Assembly (NCBI GenBank): GCA_934255545.1
Contig: CAKQOE010000006.1
Span: 1-64,000 of the forward strand
Length of the DNA: 64,000 nt
Direction of reading: 5' to 3'
Source of the DNA: an uncultured Clostridia bacterium
Lineage (GTDB): Bacteria > Bacillota > Clostridia > Peptostreptococcales > Anaerovoracaceae
Both the position numbers and the translations under genes were made by a program. Of this stretch, positions 44,455 to 52,915 are shown one piece after another; the stretch's first letter is position 1, and each line of letters opens with the position of its first letter. Below the pieces are notes generated by a model that searched no databases, was not told where the DNA came from, and was given only the letters and a program-made list of their open reading frames with translations.

Positions 44455-46137
44455 TTATTTTTCTTTAACCATGCACCGCTTTCTGTAAAAAGCTATGCCA
44501 TAACAAAATACATTATCGTAATCATCCTGAAATTCTTCAGCATACAGTCTGTTGTTTATCTGATCGACCGCCGCATCACACGCAGCTTCAAGTCCGTTCA
44601 GTTCCTTTGAATACTTAGCTTCAAAGACTGCTACTCTTGCGTTTATTTCATCGTAAACTACAACATCGCTGCGCCCTTCTCCATGTTCTTTATTCGATTC
44701 TACACGATATCCAGCTCCTGCAAATATGCCAGCAAGGAACGCATGGTAGAAGTCTTCTCTGTAATCATGATAACTTATTGTCCTACGAAGCAGCTTTGTC
44801 ATCTCATTAGTAAGAATTTCACAATTTTCCGACCATACCGACTCAAACAGTGCTTTGCGGTTCCATGTCACAGAGCTTTCGGCGAACCACTTCATTACAG
44901 TAGTCTCGAATATATCCCTTATCTCTGCATTCGGTATCATGAGTGCTGTACAGCCATCAGAAACATTTTCAGCAACACTACTGTCATCAGCCATCGTAAG
45001 ATAGCCAGTAAGATAAAGTATACTCCACAAATTATCCTCTGATGAATGAAGATAATCATACGTAAGGTCTTTATCTATCCTCTGTATTACATAGCCACCT
45101 GCAAGCAATTCCTCAAGCTTGCTTGTTACAGCGCTGCCTGAATTCTCTATAAATGAACGTACTATTGCGTTATCGCTGCTGTTTTTCCAGTAGCTCTCAG
45201 GCTTCACTGTGGGGTCGTGGAGCAGATCCCGTACAAAGTTCATCACATCCCATGGGCAATATATATCTATATTCCCAAACCGGTACCCGTCATACCATGC
45301 CTTCATATCGTCGGCGCGAGCCGTCGTGCCTGTATCAAACATTAATTTATCAACTTCATTTTGAGTGAAACCAAAATACTCATTCAGGCGTGAATCCATT
45401 ATCGTATCTGACACAAAATTATTTGTTCCTGTAAATATGCTTTCCTTTGCTATACGCAGGCAACCTGTAACAACTGAAAAGCACAATGACTGATTATCTT
45501 TCAACGCCTGCATCATACCTTTCATGAGGTCAAGCATCTGAGCATAATATCCGTTTTCTTCAGCCTTTGCTACAGGTACGTCATATTCATCTATCAGCAG
45601 TATTACCGGCTTTCCATAATAGGTATACATAGCCCGTGTGAGAGATATGAGGCTGTTTTTCAGCTCAGTTTCTCCTGCTTTAAGGTCTATGATATTCTTT
45701 ATTGCGCTCTTATCATATGGATCCGGTTTATTACTTTCAAGCAAATAACGGTGCTCCGCACATGCTTCAGCAATAACTGAACGGAGCATGCAAAAAGCGT
45801 CATTAAAGTTAAGTCCATCTACTCGCTTAAATGAAATAAAAAGTACAGGGTATTTGTTCATCCATTCATCGCAGATCTGTATATTATTTATGATCTTAAG
45901 CCCTGAGAACAGCTTGCCACTGTCTTTCCTTACATCAAAAAAATCAGCGAGCATACCCATGGCAAGAGTCTTTCCAAAACGCCGAGGGCGTGTTATAAGG
46001 GTAACTTCTGCAGGTTCTCCGTTGAGCAGTTCAACAATCAGACCGCTCTTGTCGACATAATAATATCCTCTCTCTCGTATCTTCTGAAAATCAGAGATGC
46101 CGACAGGAATATTTTTCTTTTTAGCACCGTTACACAT
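44455..46137 (-). CDS. AAA-ATPase-like protein with C-terminal PD-(D/E)XK nuclease domain (DUF1703)
   Basis: This 560-residue protein of the PF09820/PF08011 type has an N-terminal P-loop-like LITRPRRFGKTLAMG near residue 48, Walker B LLIDEYD, and the nuclease core GRSDVVVYD...VAVFEAKYSK near residues 495-515. The family is abundant and variable in gut Bacillota and Bacteroidota, often in several copies per genome. The role is unknown; mobile-element or defence functions have been suggested. AAGGAGG lies ten bases before the ATG. Confidence 0.88.
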   Translation of the reverse strand: MCNGAKKKNIPVGISDFQKIRERGYYYVDKSGLIVELLNGEPAEVTLITRPRRFGKTLAMGMLADFFDVRKDSGKLFSGLKIINNIQICDEWMNKYPVLFISFKRVDGLNFNDAFCMLRSVIAEACAEHRYLLESNKPDPYDKSAIKNIIDLKAGETELKNSLISLTRAMYTYYGKPVILLIDEYDVPVAKAEENGYYAQMLDLMKGMMQALKDNQSLCFSVVTGCLRIAKESIFTGTNNFVSDTIMDSRLNEYFGFTQNEVDKLMFDTGTTARADDMKAWYDGYRFGNIDIYCPWDVMNFVRDLLHDPTVKPESYWKNSSDNAIVRSFIENSGSAVTSKLEELLAGGYVIQRIDKDLTYDYLHSSEDNLWSILYLTGYLTMADDSSVAENVSDGCTALMIPNAEIRDIFETTVMKWFAESSVTWNRKALFESVWSENCEILTNEMTKLLRRTISYHDYREDFYHAFLAGIFAGAGYRVESNKEHGEGRSDVVVYDEINARVAVFEAKYSKELNGLEAACDAAVDQINNRLYAEEFQDDYDNVFCYGIAFYRKRCMVKEK

Positions 46138-46262
46138 GCCTAAAGTTCCTCCTTGCCAATATACTGTATTTTACATTATTATCTGACCTTTAATACATGA
46201 TAACATAATATCATATTCAATAAATAAACTGTCTTTTCATTTTCAATAAATGTTCATCACAA

Positions 46263-46328
46263 AAAAGAAAAGCTGCCTGTACCCGATGTCATTCACTTAA
46301 AACATCGACCACAGAACAGCCTTTCTTT
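46263..46328. repeat. long inverted repeat upstream of the AAA/DUF1703 gene
   Basis: The arms AAAGAAAAGCTG and CAGCCTTTCTTT plus an inner GATGT/ACATC pairing are followed on the minus strand by a CTTTTTT run. It lies in the leader side of the AAA gene, so it could be an attenuator; a terminator without an upstream gene is odd. Confidence 0.55.
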
Positions 46329-46487
46329 GTAAGGGTAAAAGTTTTATTTTCAATTTATCATATTTCCGCGTATGCAGGAGACAAAATAAATTCTCTGTAA
46401 GAATACACTATTTTATCCTGCCCATGAATAAATATGCGCGTATTACAGTTTTTTTTACGTGAACAGCAATAATTCTTACATAAATTT

Positions 46488-46503
46488 CCGCCGTCACCGG
46501 CGG
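46488..46503. repeat. GC hairpin with GTGA tetraloop (minus strand)
   Basis: CCGCCG-TCAC-CGGCGG, a six-pair stem in the spacer between the AAA gene and the SDR gene. Confidence 0.55.
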
Positions 46504-46571
46504 CACAGCAGCTCCGGCATGATATTTATAAAAGTTCACAGGCAATAATATTGTATACTTATCCACTGATA

Positions 46572-46600
46572 CTTTGTATCATCAAATATCATGCTATAAT
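46572..46600 (+). promoter_or_regulatory. SDR gene promoter with extended -10
   Basis: TGCTATAAT is an extended -10; the -35 position (CTTTGT) is weak. It is about 120 bases before the SDR start. Confidence 0.55.
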
Positions 46601-46634
46601 ATCTACTAAGTTCGGAATTCAGAACAATTCTATA

Positions 46635-46651
46635 CTCCCGCCGGGCGGGAG
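46635..46651. repeat. GCC-N-GGC palindrome CTCCCGCCGGGCGGGAG
   Basis: A perfect 17-base palindrome in the SDR leader, about 35 bases after the -10. Confidence 0.78.
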
Positions 46652-46717
46652 CAGGGTTTTTCTTACATTTATATATTATTGCATTCCTTATGAAGATCGT
46701 CACAGGAGGTAAACATT

Positions 46718-47518
46718 ATGGGACATTTAACTGGAAAAACTGCGATCATAACAGGCGGCGGCAGAGCCGTCCTTACTGACGGGACATGCGGTTCTATAGG
46801 GTATGGTATCGCCACAGCATACGCAAAGGAAGGCGCAAACCTCGTACTTACAGGCAGAAATATGCAAAAGCTCACAGACGCTAAAACAGAACTCGAAGAC
46901 CTTTATAACATAAAAGTGCTCCCGATCCAGGCAGACGTCAGCGCAGGCTCCAACAACGAAGCTATCGTTCAGAATGTGATAAATAAAACTATCGAAACAT
47001 TCGGAAGTATCGACGTTCTTATCAATAACGCCCAGGCATCCGCTTCCGGCGTAAGCATCGCGGATCACACGACTACACAGTTTGACCTCGCCATATATTC
47101 AGGACTTTACGCAGCATTTTACTACATGAGAGCATGCTACCCTTATCTCAAGGAATCTAAAGGTTCTGTCATAAACTTCGCTTCCGGCGCAGGACTTTTC
47201 GGCAACTACGGTCAGGGAGCATACGCCGCAGCAAAGGAAGGCATCCGCGGACTTTCAAGAGTTGCAGCCACAGAATGGGGTCCTGACGGCATAAATGTAA
47301 ACGTCATCTGCCCGCTCGCATGGACAGCGCAGCTTGAAAAATTCCAGATCGACTATCCTGACGCATTTAAGGCCAATGTAAAAATGCCGCCTGCAGGCCA
47401 TTACGGCGACGTAGAAAAAGAGATCGGCCGCGTCTGCGTCCAGCTCGCTTCACCTGACTTCAAATACATGAACGGCGAAACACTTACACTTGAAGGCGGT
47501 ATGGGTCTCAGACCGTAG
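46718..47518 (+). CDS. short-chain dehydrogenase/reductase
   Basis: This 266-residue NAD(P)-dependent oxidoreductase has the nucleotide loop AIITGGG...GSIGYGIA with an insert after the first glycines, and the catalytic S...YAAAK in SGAGLFGNYGQGAYAAAKEG. The usual NNAG motif is NNAQ here. The substrate cannot be named. AGGAGG precedes the ATG. It converges on the ketopantoate reductase-like gene. Confidence 0.9.
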   Translation: MGHLTGKTAIITGGGRAVLTDGTCGSIGYGIATAYAKEGANLVLTGRNMQKLTDAKTELEDLYNIKVLPIQADVSAGSNNEAIVQNVINKTIETFGSIDVLINNAQASASGVSIADHTTTQFDLAIYSGLYAAFYYMRACYPYLKESKGSVINFASGAGLFGNYGQGAYAAAKEGIRGLSRVAATEWGPDGINVNVICPLAWTAQLEKFQIDYPDAFKANVKMPPAGHYGDVEKEIGRVCVQLASPDFKYMNGETLTLEGGMGLRP

Positions 47519-47540
47519 CACCACCACAGCAATGATCGTA

Positions 47541-47572
47541 AAGGGCTGTCGCGCATGCGGCAGCCCTGTTTA
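47541..47572. terminator. shared terminator between SDR and panE-like genes
   Basis: AGGGCTGTCGC-GCAT-GCGGCAGCCCT with T-rich flanks, between convergent genes. A diverged copy lies at 59817-59848. Confidence 0.82.
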
Positions 47573-47591
47573 TTATCTATATTCGGAATAT

Positions 47592-48551
47592 CTAATATTT
47601 ACTTTCCATTTCAAGTATACGTTTCAGCAGCCATCTGTTGCGCGGCACGTCTACACCATGCTTTTCTGCTATGCGTATGACCGTTCCTGCAAACATTTCT
47701 GACTCCGATACGCGGTGCGCTTCTGCGTCCTGGCGCATTGAAGGATAGCCGTCCGGGTCGAGTGACTTTATGATATTTATATAGTGGTCTATATCAGCCC
47801 GGCCGAGCCCGATACCTTCTTTCTCTGATATCGCAACGACCTCCTGCATAGCTTCCATAAATGACCTGTTTATCTCAGGCTCAGTAAGCAGCTGGCCGTA
47901 TGTGCAGCTGTAAACCATGCATGTCTGATTGCATCCTACGTTCAGCATAAATTTCGCCCACATTGCGTGCATTATATCGTCTTCAAGGCTGTAAGGCATA
48001 CCGATCCGTTCAAAATAATGTACTAATGTGTCAAGTGATTCCTGCTGCACCGCGTCGGCCCGGCCGACGACCTTTCCGATCAGAAGCTTTCCCATTTGCG
48101 TAAATTTCAAGTCGCTTCCGTCACGCATCGCGTCCATTCCGGCCGCTACGCAAGGAACTATGCGGCTTGAGTCAAACATTTCAGCCAATATTTCCTCGCT
48201 CGATATGCCATTGAGTGAGGATATGATTATCGTGTGCTCATCAGTTATCTTTGCGATAACGTCGTTCATCGCGCTCCTGAGTCCCGGCGCCTTTACTGCG
48301 ACGATAACGAGATCTGCCGCGCCGTAGTCCTCGCAGCTCCTTACATTAAAATCCATACGCACACCGTTTACAGTATAAACGTCATCCTTATGACGTTCAT
48401 AACGCGCCGGATCCATGACGAAGCTTACGCTGTCATATGCAGAGCCGCCCGCGGCACGAGCCGCGCCGCTGTCTATGAATCTTTTTATATGATCCGCATA
48501 CATTATCCCGAGCGCCCCGGCGCCTACTATAGCTGTCTTTCTTATTTCCAT
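47592..48551 (-). CDS. ketopantoate reductase family protein (ApbA/PanE)
   Basis: This 319-residue NADPH-dependent reductase family member has the nucleotide motif VGAGALG at the start and the C-terminal helical domain with MWAKFMLNVGCNQ and the lysine typical of the family. Reduction of 2-dehydropantoate to pantoate is the classic role, but many paralogues act on other 2-oxo acids, so no symbol is given. A GCC-N-GGC palindrome (48053-48069) lies in frame inside the gene and encodes VVGRAD. Confidence 0.86.
   Translation of the reverse strand: MEIRKTAIVGAGALGIMYADHIKRFIDSGAARAAGGSAYDSVSFVMDPARYERHKDDVYTVNGVRMDFNVRSCEDYGAADLVIVAVKAPGLRSAMNDVIAKITDEHTIIISSLNGISSEEILAEMFDSSRIVPCVAAGMDAMRDGSDLKFTQMGKLLIGKVVGRADAVQQESLDTLVHYFERIGMPYSLEDDIMHAMWAKFMLNVGCNQTCMVYSCTYGQLLTEPEINRSFMEAMQEVVAISEKEGIGLGRADIDHYINIIKSLDPDGYPSMRQDAEAHRVSESEMFAGTVIRIAEKHGVDVPRNRWLLKRILEMESKY
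48053..48069. repeat. GCC-N-GGC palindrome CGTCGGCCCGGCCGACG inside the panE-like gene
   Basis: A perfect 17-base palindrome within coding sequence. It is one base change away from the element at the cbiD repeat junction. Confidence 0.75.
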
Positions 48552-48695
48552 AATTATACAATTTATCTTTCCTGAAAATTTTTCTGATATATAATATTCT
48601 TTACAATTATATATTATCTATTACATATTTTAAACGATTTGAGAATGTATACATTTTTTCAGCATGAAATCCATGAATGATTCCTATAAACTTCC

Positions 48696-48707
48696 GCCGT
48701 CACCGGC
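48696..48707. repeat. GC hairpin with GTGA tetraloop (minus strand)
   Basis: GCCG-TCAC-CGGC followed by ATATCATAGCT, a tail shared with the copy at 52847. Confidence 0.5.
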
Positions 48708-48779
48708 ATATCATAGCTGGACGAGATGAACGATTTTATCTTTGCAGTAAATCATATGATCTTAATGCCTGTATATATT

Positions 48780-48888
48780 TCATAAAACGTGATGAACTCT
48801 CTGAATCATTCTCATAAAACGTGATATTTTCAGCTATATTTGTTCATAAAATGTGATAAAATAATATATATTGCTCATAAAACGTGAT
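48780..48888. repeat. four iterons TCATAAAACGTGAT, phased 31-32 bases
   Basis: Copies begin at 48780, 48812, 48844 and 48875; the third has ATGTGAT. The spacing is three helical turns, so all sites face the same side of the DNA. They lie 90-200 bases before the AAA_14/DUF4143 gene, suggesting cooperative binding of a regulator. The repeats are too short for CRISPR. Confidence 0.82.
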
Positions 48889-48978
48889 ATACACTGTATT
48901 CATGAGTTTCTTTCCCAAAATAACAGTATTACGATCATTATACAGACATGATAATGTACGCACGAAAGGAGCCCTTAA

Positions 48979-50322
48979 ATGTATCTGAAAAGAAAGATCG
49001 ATGATTACCTGAATGACTGGAAACGATCTGATGATCGCATGCCGCTCATCATCAAAGGAGCCCGTCAGACGGGCAAAACTGAATCTATTCTTCATTTTGC
49101 GGCTAAAAACTATAAAAATATTATTTATATCAATTTCGCGCTCGAAGCAAAGTACAAAACTATACTCAGCGGCGGATATGACGTTGCATCTATATTGAAA
49201 AATATAACGCTCATAGATCCTAATAAAAATTTCATACCAGGCGAAACGATCCTGATATTTGATGAACTTCAGGAATGCCCTGACATAGCGACCTCACTGA
49301 AATCATTTTGCATCGACGGCGATTACGATGTAATATGCAGCGGCTCACTGCTCGGTCTGAATTACAAAAAAATACACAGCAACAGCGTCGGCTATAAAAA
49401 AGATTACGAAATGCATTCTATGGATTTTGAGGAATTTCTGTGGGCAAAAGGCTATAGCGAAACACATATAAAAGATATGCTTCAGCATATGATTTCACTT
49501 ATGCCGTTCAATAATACAGAAATGACAGTTTATCGAGAGCTCTTTTTAGAATATTGCGTTATCGGCGGCATGCCCGCAGTTGTAAAAAACTATATTGAAA
49601 CAGGACTTTTCAGTGGTTCCATTGACATACAACGCCAGATAATGCTCGACTACGAAGAAGATGTCCGCAAATATGCTGAGGGACTCGACCAGGCAAAGAT
49701 CATCAATATTTACAGAAACATCCCGGCTCAACTCGCAAAGGAAAATAAAAAATTCCAGTTTTCAAAGCTGTCCTCCTCTGCGCGCGCCCGCGAATATCAG
49801 GGCTGTATCGACTGGCTCTATGACGCCGGCGTCATAAGTATATGCTACTGCCTCGCATTCCCGGAGCTCCCGCTCAAGGGCAACTATGACAGCAGTAAAT
49901 TCAAGCTTTATTACCCAGATACAGGACTGCTCGTTTCATGCCTTGACGAAGAAGCGCAGGACGACCTGCGCGCCAACAAAAATCTCGGCGTATACAAGGG
50001 CGCACTTTACGAAAATTTCATAGCCGAGTCATTCAGAAAACAGGGACTCGACCTTTTTTATTTTAAAAAAGAAAATTCAACAATTGAAGAAGATTTCTTC
50101 ATACGCTCAAAAAACGAGCTTATTCCGGTAGAAGTGAAATCCAACACAAAAGGCTCGCGCTCACTTTCTGCGCTTATAAACAGCAAAACATACTCCGATA
50201 TACACCACGGCATAAAGCTTTCCGCAGGCAATATCGGCCGTGCCGACAGCATTATAACATTCCCGTATTTCTGCAGCTTTTTGCTTAAGCGCTACATGAA
50301 ATTGCAGGAGATATTTGAATAA
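48979..50322 (+). CDS. ATP-binding protein with AAA_14 and DUF4143 domains
   Basis: This 447-residue protein has the P-loop GARQTGKT at residues 27-34 and Walker B ILIFDELQ at 91-98. A DUF4143 region follows (about 210-380) with a C-terminal PD-(D/E)XK-like strand (ELIPVEVKSN). Such ATPases are widespread, patchily distributed and of unknown function. AAAGGAG precedes the ATG. The phased iterons upstream make tight regulation likely. Confidence 0.88.
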   Translation: MYLKRKIDDYLNDWKRSDDRMPLIIKGARQTGKTESILHFAAKNYKNIIYINFALEAKYKTILSGGYDVASILKNITLIDPNKNFIPGETILIFDELQECPDIATSLKSFCIDGDYDVICSGSLLGLNYKKIHSNSVGYKKDYEMHSMDFEEFLWAKGYSETHIKDMLQHMISLMPFNNTEMTVYRELFLEYCVIGGMPAVVKNYIETGLFSGSIDIQRQIMLDYEEDVRKYAEGLDQAKIINIYRNIPAQLAKENKKFQFSKLSSSARAREYQGCIDWLYDAGVISICYCLAFPELPLKGNYDSSKFKLYYPDTGLLVSCLDEEAQDDLRANKNLGVYKGALYENFIAESFRKQGLDLFYFKKENSTIEEDFFIRSKNELIPVEVKSNTKGSRSLSALINSKTYSDIHHGIKLSAGNIGRADSIITFPYFCSFLLKRYMKLQEIFE

Positions 50323-50332
50323 ACCAATTATG

Positions 50333-50358
50333 CAGACCATCAGAGACCTGATGGTCTG
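50333..50358. terminator. hairpin between convergent ATPase genes
   Basis: CAGACCATCAG/CTGATGGTCTG, an eleven-pair stem with a four-base loop. The T-run is weak, so termination is probable but not certain. Confidence 0.65.
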
Positions 50359-50374
50359 TTATATATAACTCCTG

Positions 50375-51490
50375 TCAGCCACCAAAAGCACCTGCCTTAT
50401 ACATCTTTTCCAGATTGTGAGCCTGGCGTATCTCCTTATTTGTCAGATCATGAAGCGCCCTTATGCCATCATTATCTAATACAAAATAGCAATCCGGTCT
50501 GAGCAGATCATTACTCATCAAATTTGTATTATGCGTAGTAGTAAATATCTGGACTCCCGAAATACCTCTAAGAAGTCTTTCAACGCTTTCAGACAACTCA
50601 AAATGGTAAAAAGCGTCAAATTCATCAATAAATACAAATGACGCATCCTTCATTTTTATATACCAGTAATAAAACAGAGCAAGTGACCTTGTTCCTGTAG
50701 AGGCAATAGCAAAAAGATTCACGTCCTGCTTTTCAAAACGACAGTATATCGCCTTTCTTCCATCTACCTCACAACCGTATAAATCGTAAATTATTCCGTT
50801 TTCCTCCAGGAATTTCTGAAATTCATCAACCTTGCCGCTGTTTACTATTCCTTCAGCTATGCTTTCAACGCCATTCATAAAACCTTCATACCCTCTACTG
50901 TCAAGCGAATAAAAAAGAAGCATCTTATCTACAAAATCAATAAATTTCTTAAAAACAATATTCTCATCATTATTTACAAGTATAGAATTGTTGTTCACAT
51001 ATTTAATTCTTGATAATGGGCTTTCATTATTTATTGAAACATTCAACGTTTCAGAGCCCTCAAGCCTTGTAAATCCCTCATTAGATTCAAAATCATAATA
51101 TATAACTTCGCGATCATCTATAAAAAGACGCTCCTGTTTAAGTGTATTTACATCTGTTTTATTATAGCGATAAATCACTTCATGCTCAGCAAAACCAAAA
51201 ACATATTCAAACTCAGCAAATGACTTTCTGCCACTCATATTCAGATAAAGATCATACCCATGCAAAAGCTTCTGCTTATCAGTCAGATGAGTAATTATAT
51301 CGAATATAGCCAATCCAAGATTTGACTTACCACAGCCATTGATTCCATACACTATCCCCTTACTAATACACCCATTCACAATTATCTCAGAATTAAACCC
51401 ATAACGACCGGGGGAACACAAATCAAACGTTATCTTATCCTTGAATCCCTTAAAATTTTCAACACTGAATCTTTTTAACATAACAACCAT
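50375..51490 (-). CDS. AAA_15/OLD-like ABC ATPase, possible defence protein
   Basis: This 371-residue SMC/ABC-type ATPase has the start FSVENFKGFKDKITFDL, Walker A GINGCGKS at 49-56 and Walker B FVFIDEFDAFYH followed by the H-loop TTTHNTNLM. Relatives often work with a separate effector (RloB, TOPRIM or DUF4435) in phage defence, but no such partner is adjacent. The gene diverges from the HEPN-like gene at 51790, the only candidate partner nearby. AAAGGA lies four bases before the ATG. Confidence 0.82.
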   Translation of the reverse strand: MVVMLKRFSVENFKGFKDKITFDLCSPGRYGFNSEIIVNGCISKGIVYGINGCGKSNLGLAIFDIITHLTDKQKLLHGYDLYLNMSGRKSFAEFEYVFGFAEHEVIYRYNKTDVNTLKQERLFIDDREVIYYDFESNEGFTRLEGSETLNVSINNESPLSRIKYVNNNSILVNNDENIVFKKFIDFVDKMLLFYSLDSRGYEGFMNGVESIAEGIVNSGKVDEFQKFLEENGIIYDLYGCEVDGRKAIYCRFEKQDVNLFAIASTGTRSLALFYYWYIKMKDASFVFIDEFDAFYHFELSESVERLLRGISGVQIFTTTHNTNLMSNDLLRPDCYFVLDNDGIRALHDLTNKEIRQAHNLEKMYKAGAFGG

Positions 51491-51789
51491 ACCATCCTTT
51501 ATACACTATGATATGATTATTCGCAAAAAATATCAAGTTTATCCGTAATTTTTATACAGTTAATATGTAATTTTAATACAGTTTGTTGAATTTATGTCTG
51601 ATTCCTTTCCCGCACCCATACATTGAAAATTATCCATCGACTCATACGTTGAGCAAAACTTTAAATTATACTATAATAAAAAAAATACGTTATCGATATT
51701 ATAGATTTTACATAAATAACTAATTATAGTATTTTTGATTATATTTAACATTTTATATCTAATATATTTGTAAATAAGAGGAATCCCAC

Positions 51790-52293
51790 ATGGAATTTAT
51801 GAATTCTTACAAGCACCTTGAAAAAATATGCGGCGAGATATTCAACGATAAAAGAGGTGTTAGCGCATATATAGACGAAATGATCAAAAATCCCAACGGT
51901 TCCTTCTACGTTGAAGGTTGGAACAGCGACTTGAATCGATTAAAACATTACCGTTGGGTACGTAATAAAATAGTACATGAATTTGACTGCTACGAAGAAG
52001 ATCTGTGCGACATTGACGACATCCGGTGGCTCGAAGATTTCTACACACGCATTATGAACCAGACCGACCCTCTCGCGTTATACGCTCAGAGCATTAGCTC
52101 ACAGTCATCTAAGTCAGTAAAATCAGCACATAATCATGAATCTATACATAAATCTGTAAATAATAAGGCATATGATACACAACACTGCAAAGATCATCGC
52201 TCATCATCCAAATATGAACGAAATATCTTTTTATTTGCTTGTTGTGCAATAATTGTTATCGCTGTGATATTTCTCACCTGCAAATACAAATAG
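51790..52293 (+). CDS. small tail-anchored protein with a HEPN-like RxxxxH motif
   Basis: This 167-residue protein has a conserved N-terminal part with YRWVRNKIVHEF, in which Arg58 and His63 form an R-x4-H motif with Asn after the Arg, as in HEPN ribonucleases. A low-complexity Ser/His/Lys linker (about 100-140) leads to one C-terminal membrane helix (about 145-163). The N-terminal part resembles proteins annotated as DUF6548; that name is from memory and unchecked. AGGA lies seven bases before the ATG. The start is in a very AT-rich 299-base spacer in which I see no clear promoter. Confidence 0.7.
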   Translation: MEFMNSYKHLEKICGEIFNDKRGVSAYIDEMIKNPNGSFYVEGWNSDLNRLKHYRWVRNKIVHEFDCYEEDLCDIDDIRWLEDFYTRIMNQTDPLALYAQSISSQSSKSVKSAHNHESIHKSVNNKAYDTQHCKDHRSSSKYERNIFLFACCAIIVIAVIFLTCKYK

Positions 52294-52370
52294 CTGAACC
52301 TTTCATGAATCCAATCGACATGCTGAAAATTAAAAGATAAAGAGCACAGCCCTTAAAAGAAAATGATGTG

Positions 52371-52398
52371 AGGCTCTGCACTTTGCTGAGCCTTTTTC
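52371..52398 (+). terminator. terminator after the HEPN-like gene
   Basis: AGGCTC...GAGCCT stem followed by five T on the plus strand. Confidence 0.75.
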
Positions 52399-52439
52399 AG
52401 TTATAACTTAAAATATATTTTTTCATAGAAGTATGTTTG

Positions 52440-52715
52440 TCACTCATCATCTACCTCGATAAGTTCATGAGCAGTGCCTTTTCCCGCGCGAAGCTCCTGC
52501 ACAGATTTCTTTATATGAGAAAGATTAGGTTTAGTAAAAAACAGATCGGGCGCCTGCATTATTTCAAAAGGAATACGCTTCTCACGCAAAACTGCTTTTA
52601 CAAATAAGTTTATAGCAGTTGACGTGTTAAGACCGACATTAGAACAAAAAGCATCAAAATCAACCTTATCCCTTGCATCTACCCTTGCAGTAATTGTTGC
52701 CTGTGCCCTGATCAA
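52440..52715 (-). CDS. orphan RelB/DinJ family antitoxin
   Basis: This 91-residue ribbon-helix-helix protein has ATITARVDARDKVDFDAFC and LNTSTAINLFVKAVLREKRIPFE, the DinJ signature. DinJ neutralises a YafQ/RelE-type RNase and represses its own operon. No toxin gene follows or precedes it. The only start is TTG, three bases after AGGAG, so translation may be poor. Confidence 0.82.
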   Translation of the reverse strand: MIRAQATITARVDARDKVDFDAFCSNVGLNTSTAINLFVKAVLREKRIPFEIMQAPDLFFTKPNLSHIKKSVQELRAGKGTAHELIEVDDE

Positions 52716-52844
52716 TAGCTCCTGTCTGTATTCTATTTACTTATTTTATAACATTATTGTATGACATTAATCAGTAATTATAACACAATTATCAAAATTT
52801 TTATTTATATTCATAATCTGCATCATACCTAAGTCTTACACTCC

Positions 52845-52905
52845 GCTGCCGTCACCGGCATATCATACCTATGCGATAAAACACAACTAAGCACCTGCCA
52901 CCGTC
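52845..52905 (-). repeat. 60-base repeat with GTGA hairpin, copy 1
   Basis: It includes TGCCG-TCAC-CGGCA (52847-52860) and aligns over about 55 bases with 53944-53999, sharing GCTGCCGTCACCGGCA, GCGATAAA and CAACTA. It lies just after the stop of the 335-residue gene. Confidence 0.75.
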
Positions 52906-52915
52906 AGCACCTGCT

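Noticed and set aside
48780..48888. Repeats upstream of the AAA_14 gene as a CRISPR array
   Set aside because: Units are 14 bases with 17-18-base AT-rich gaps, no cas genes and no dyad in the repeat; phased iterons explain it better.
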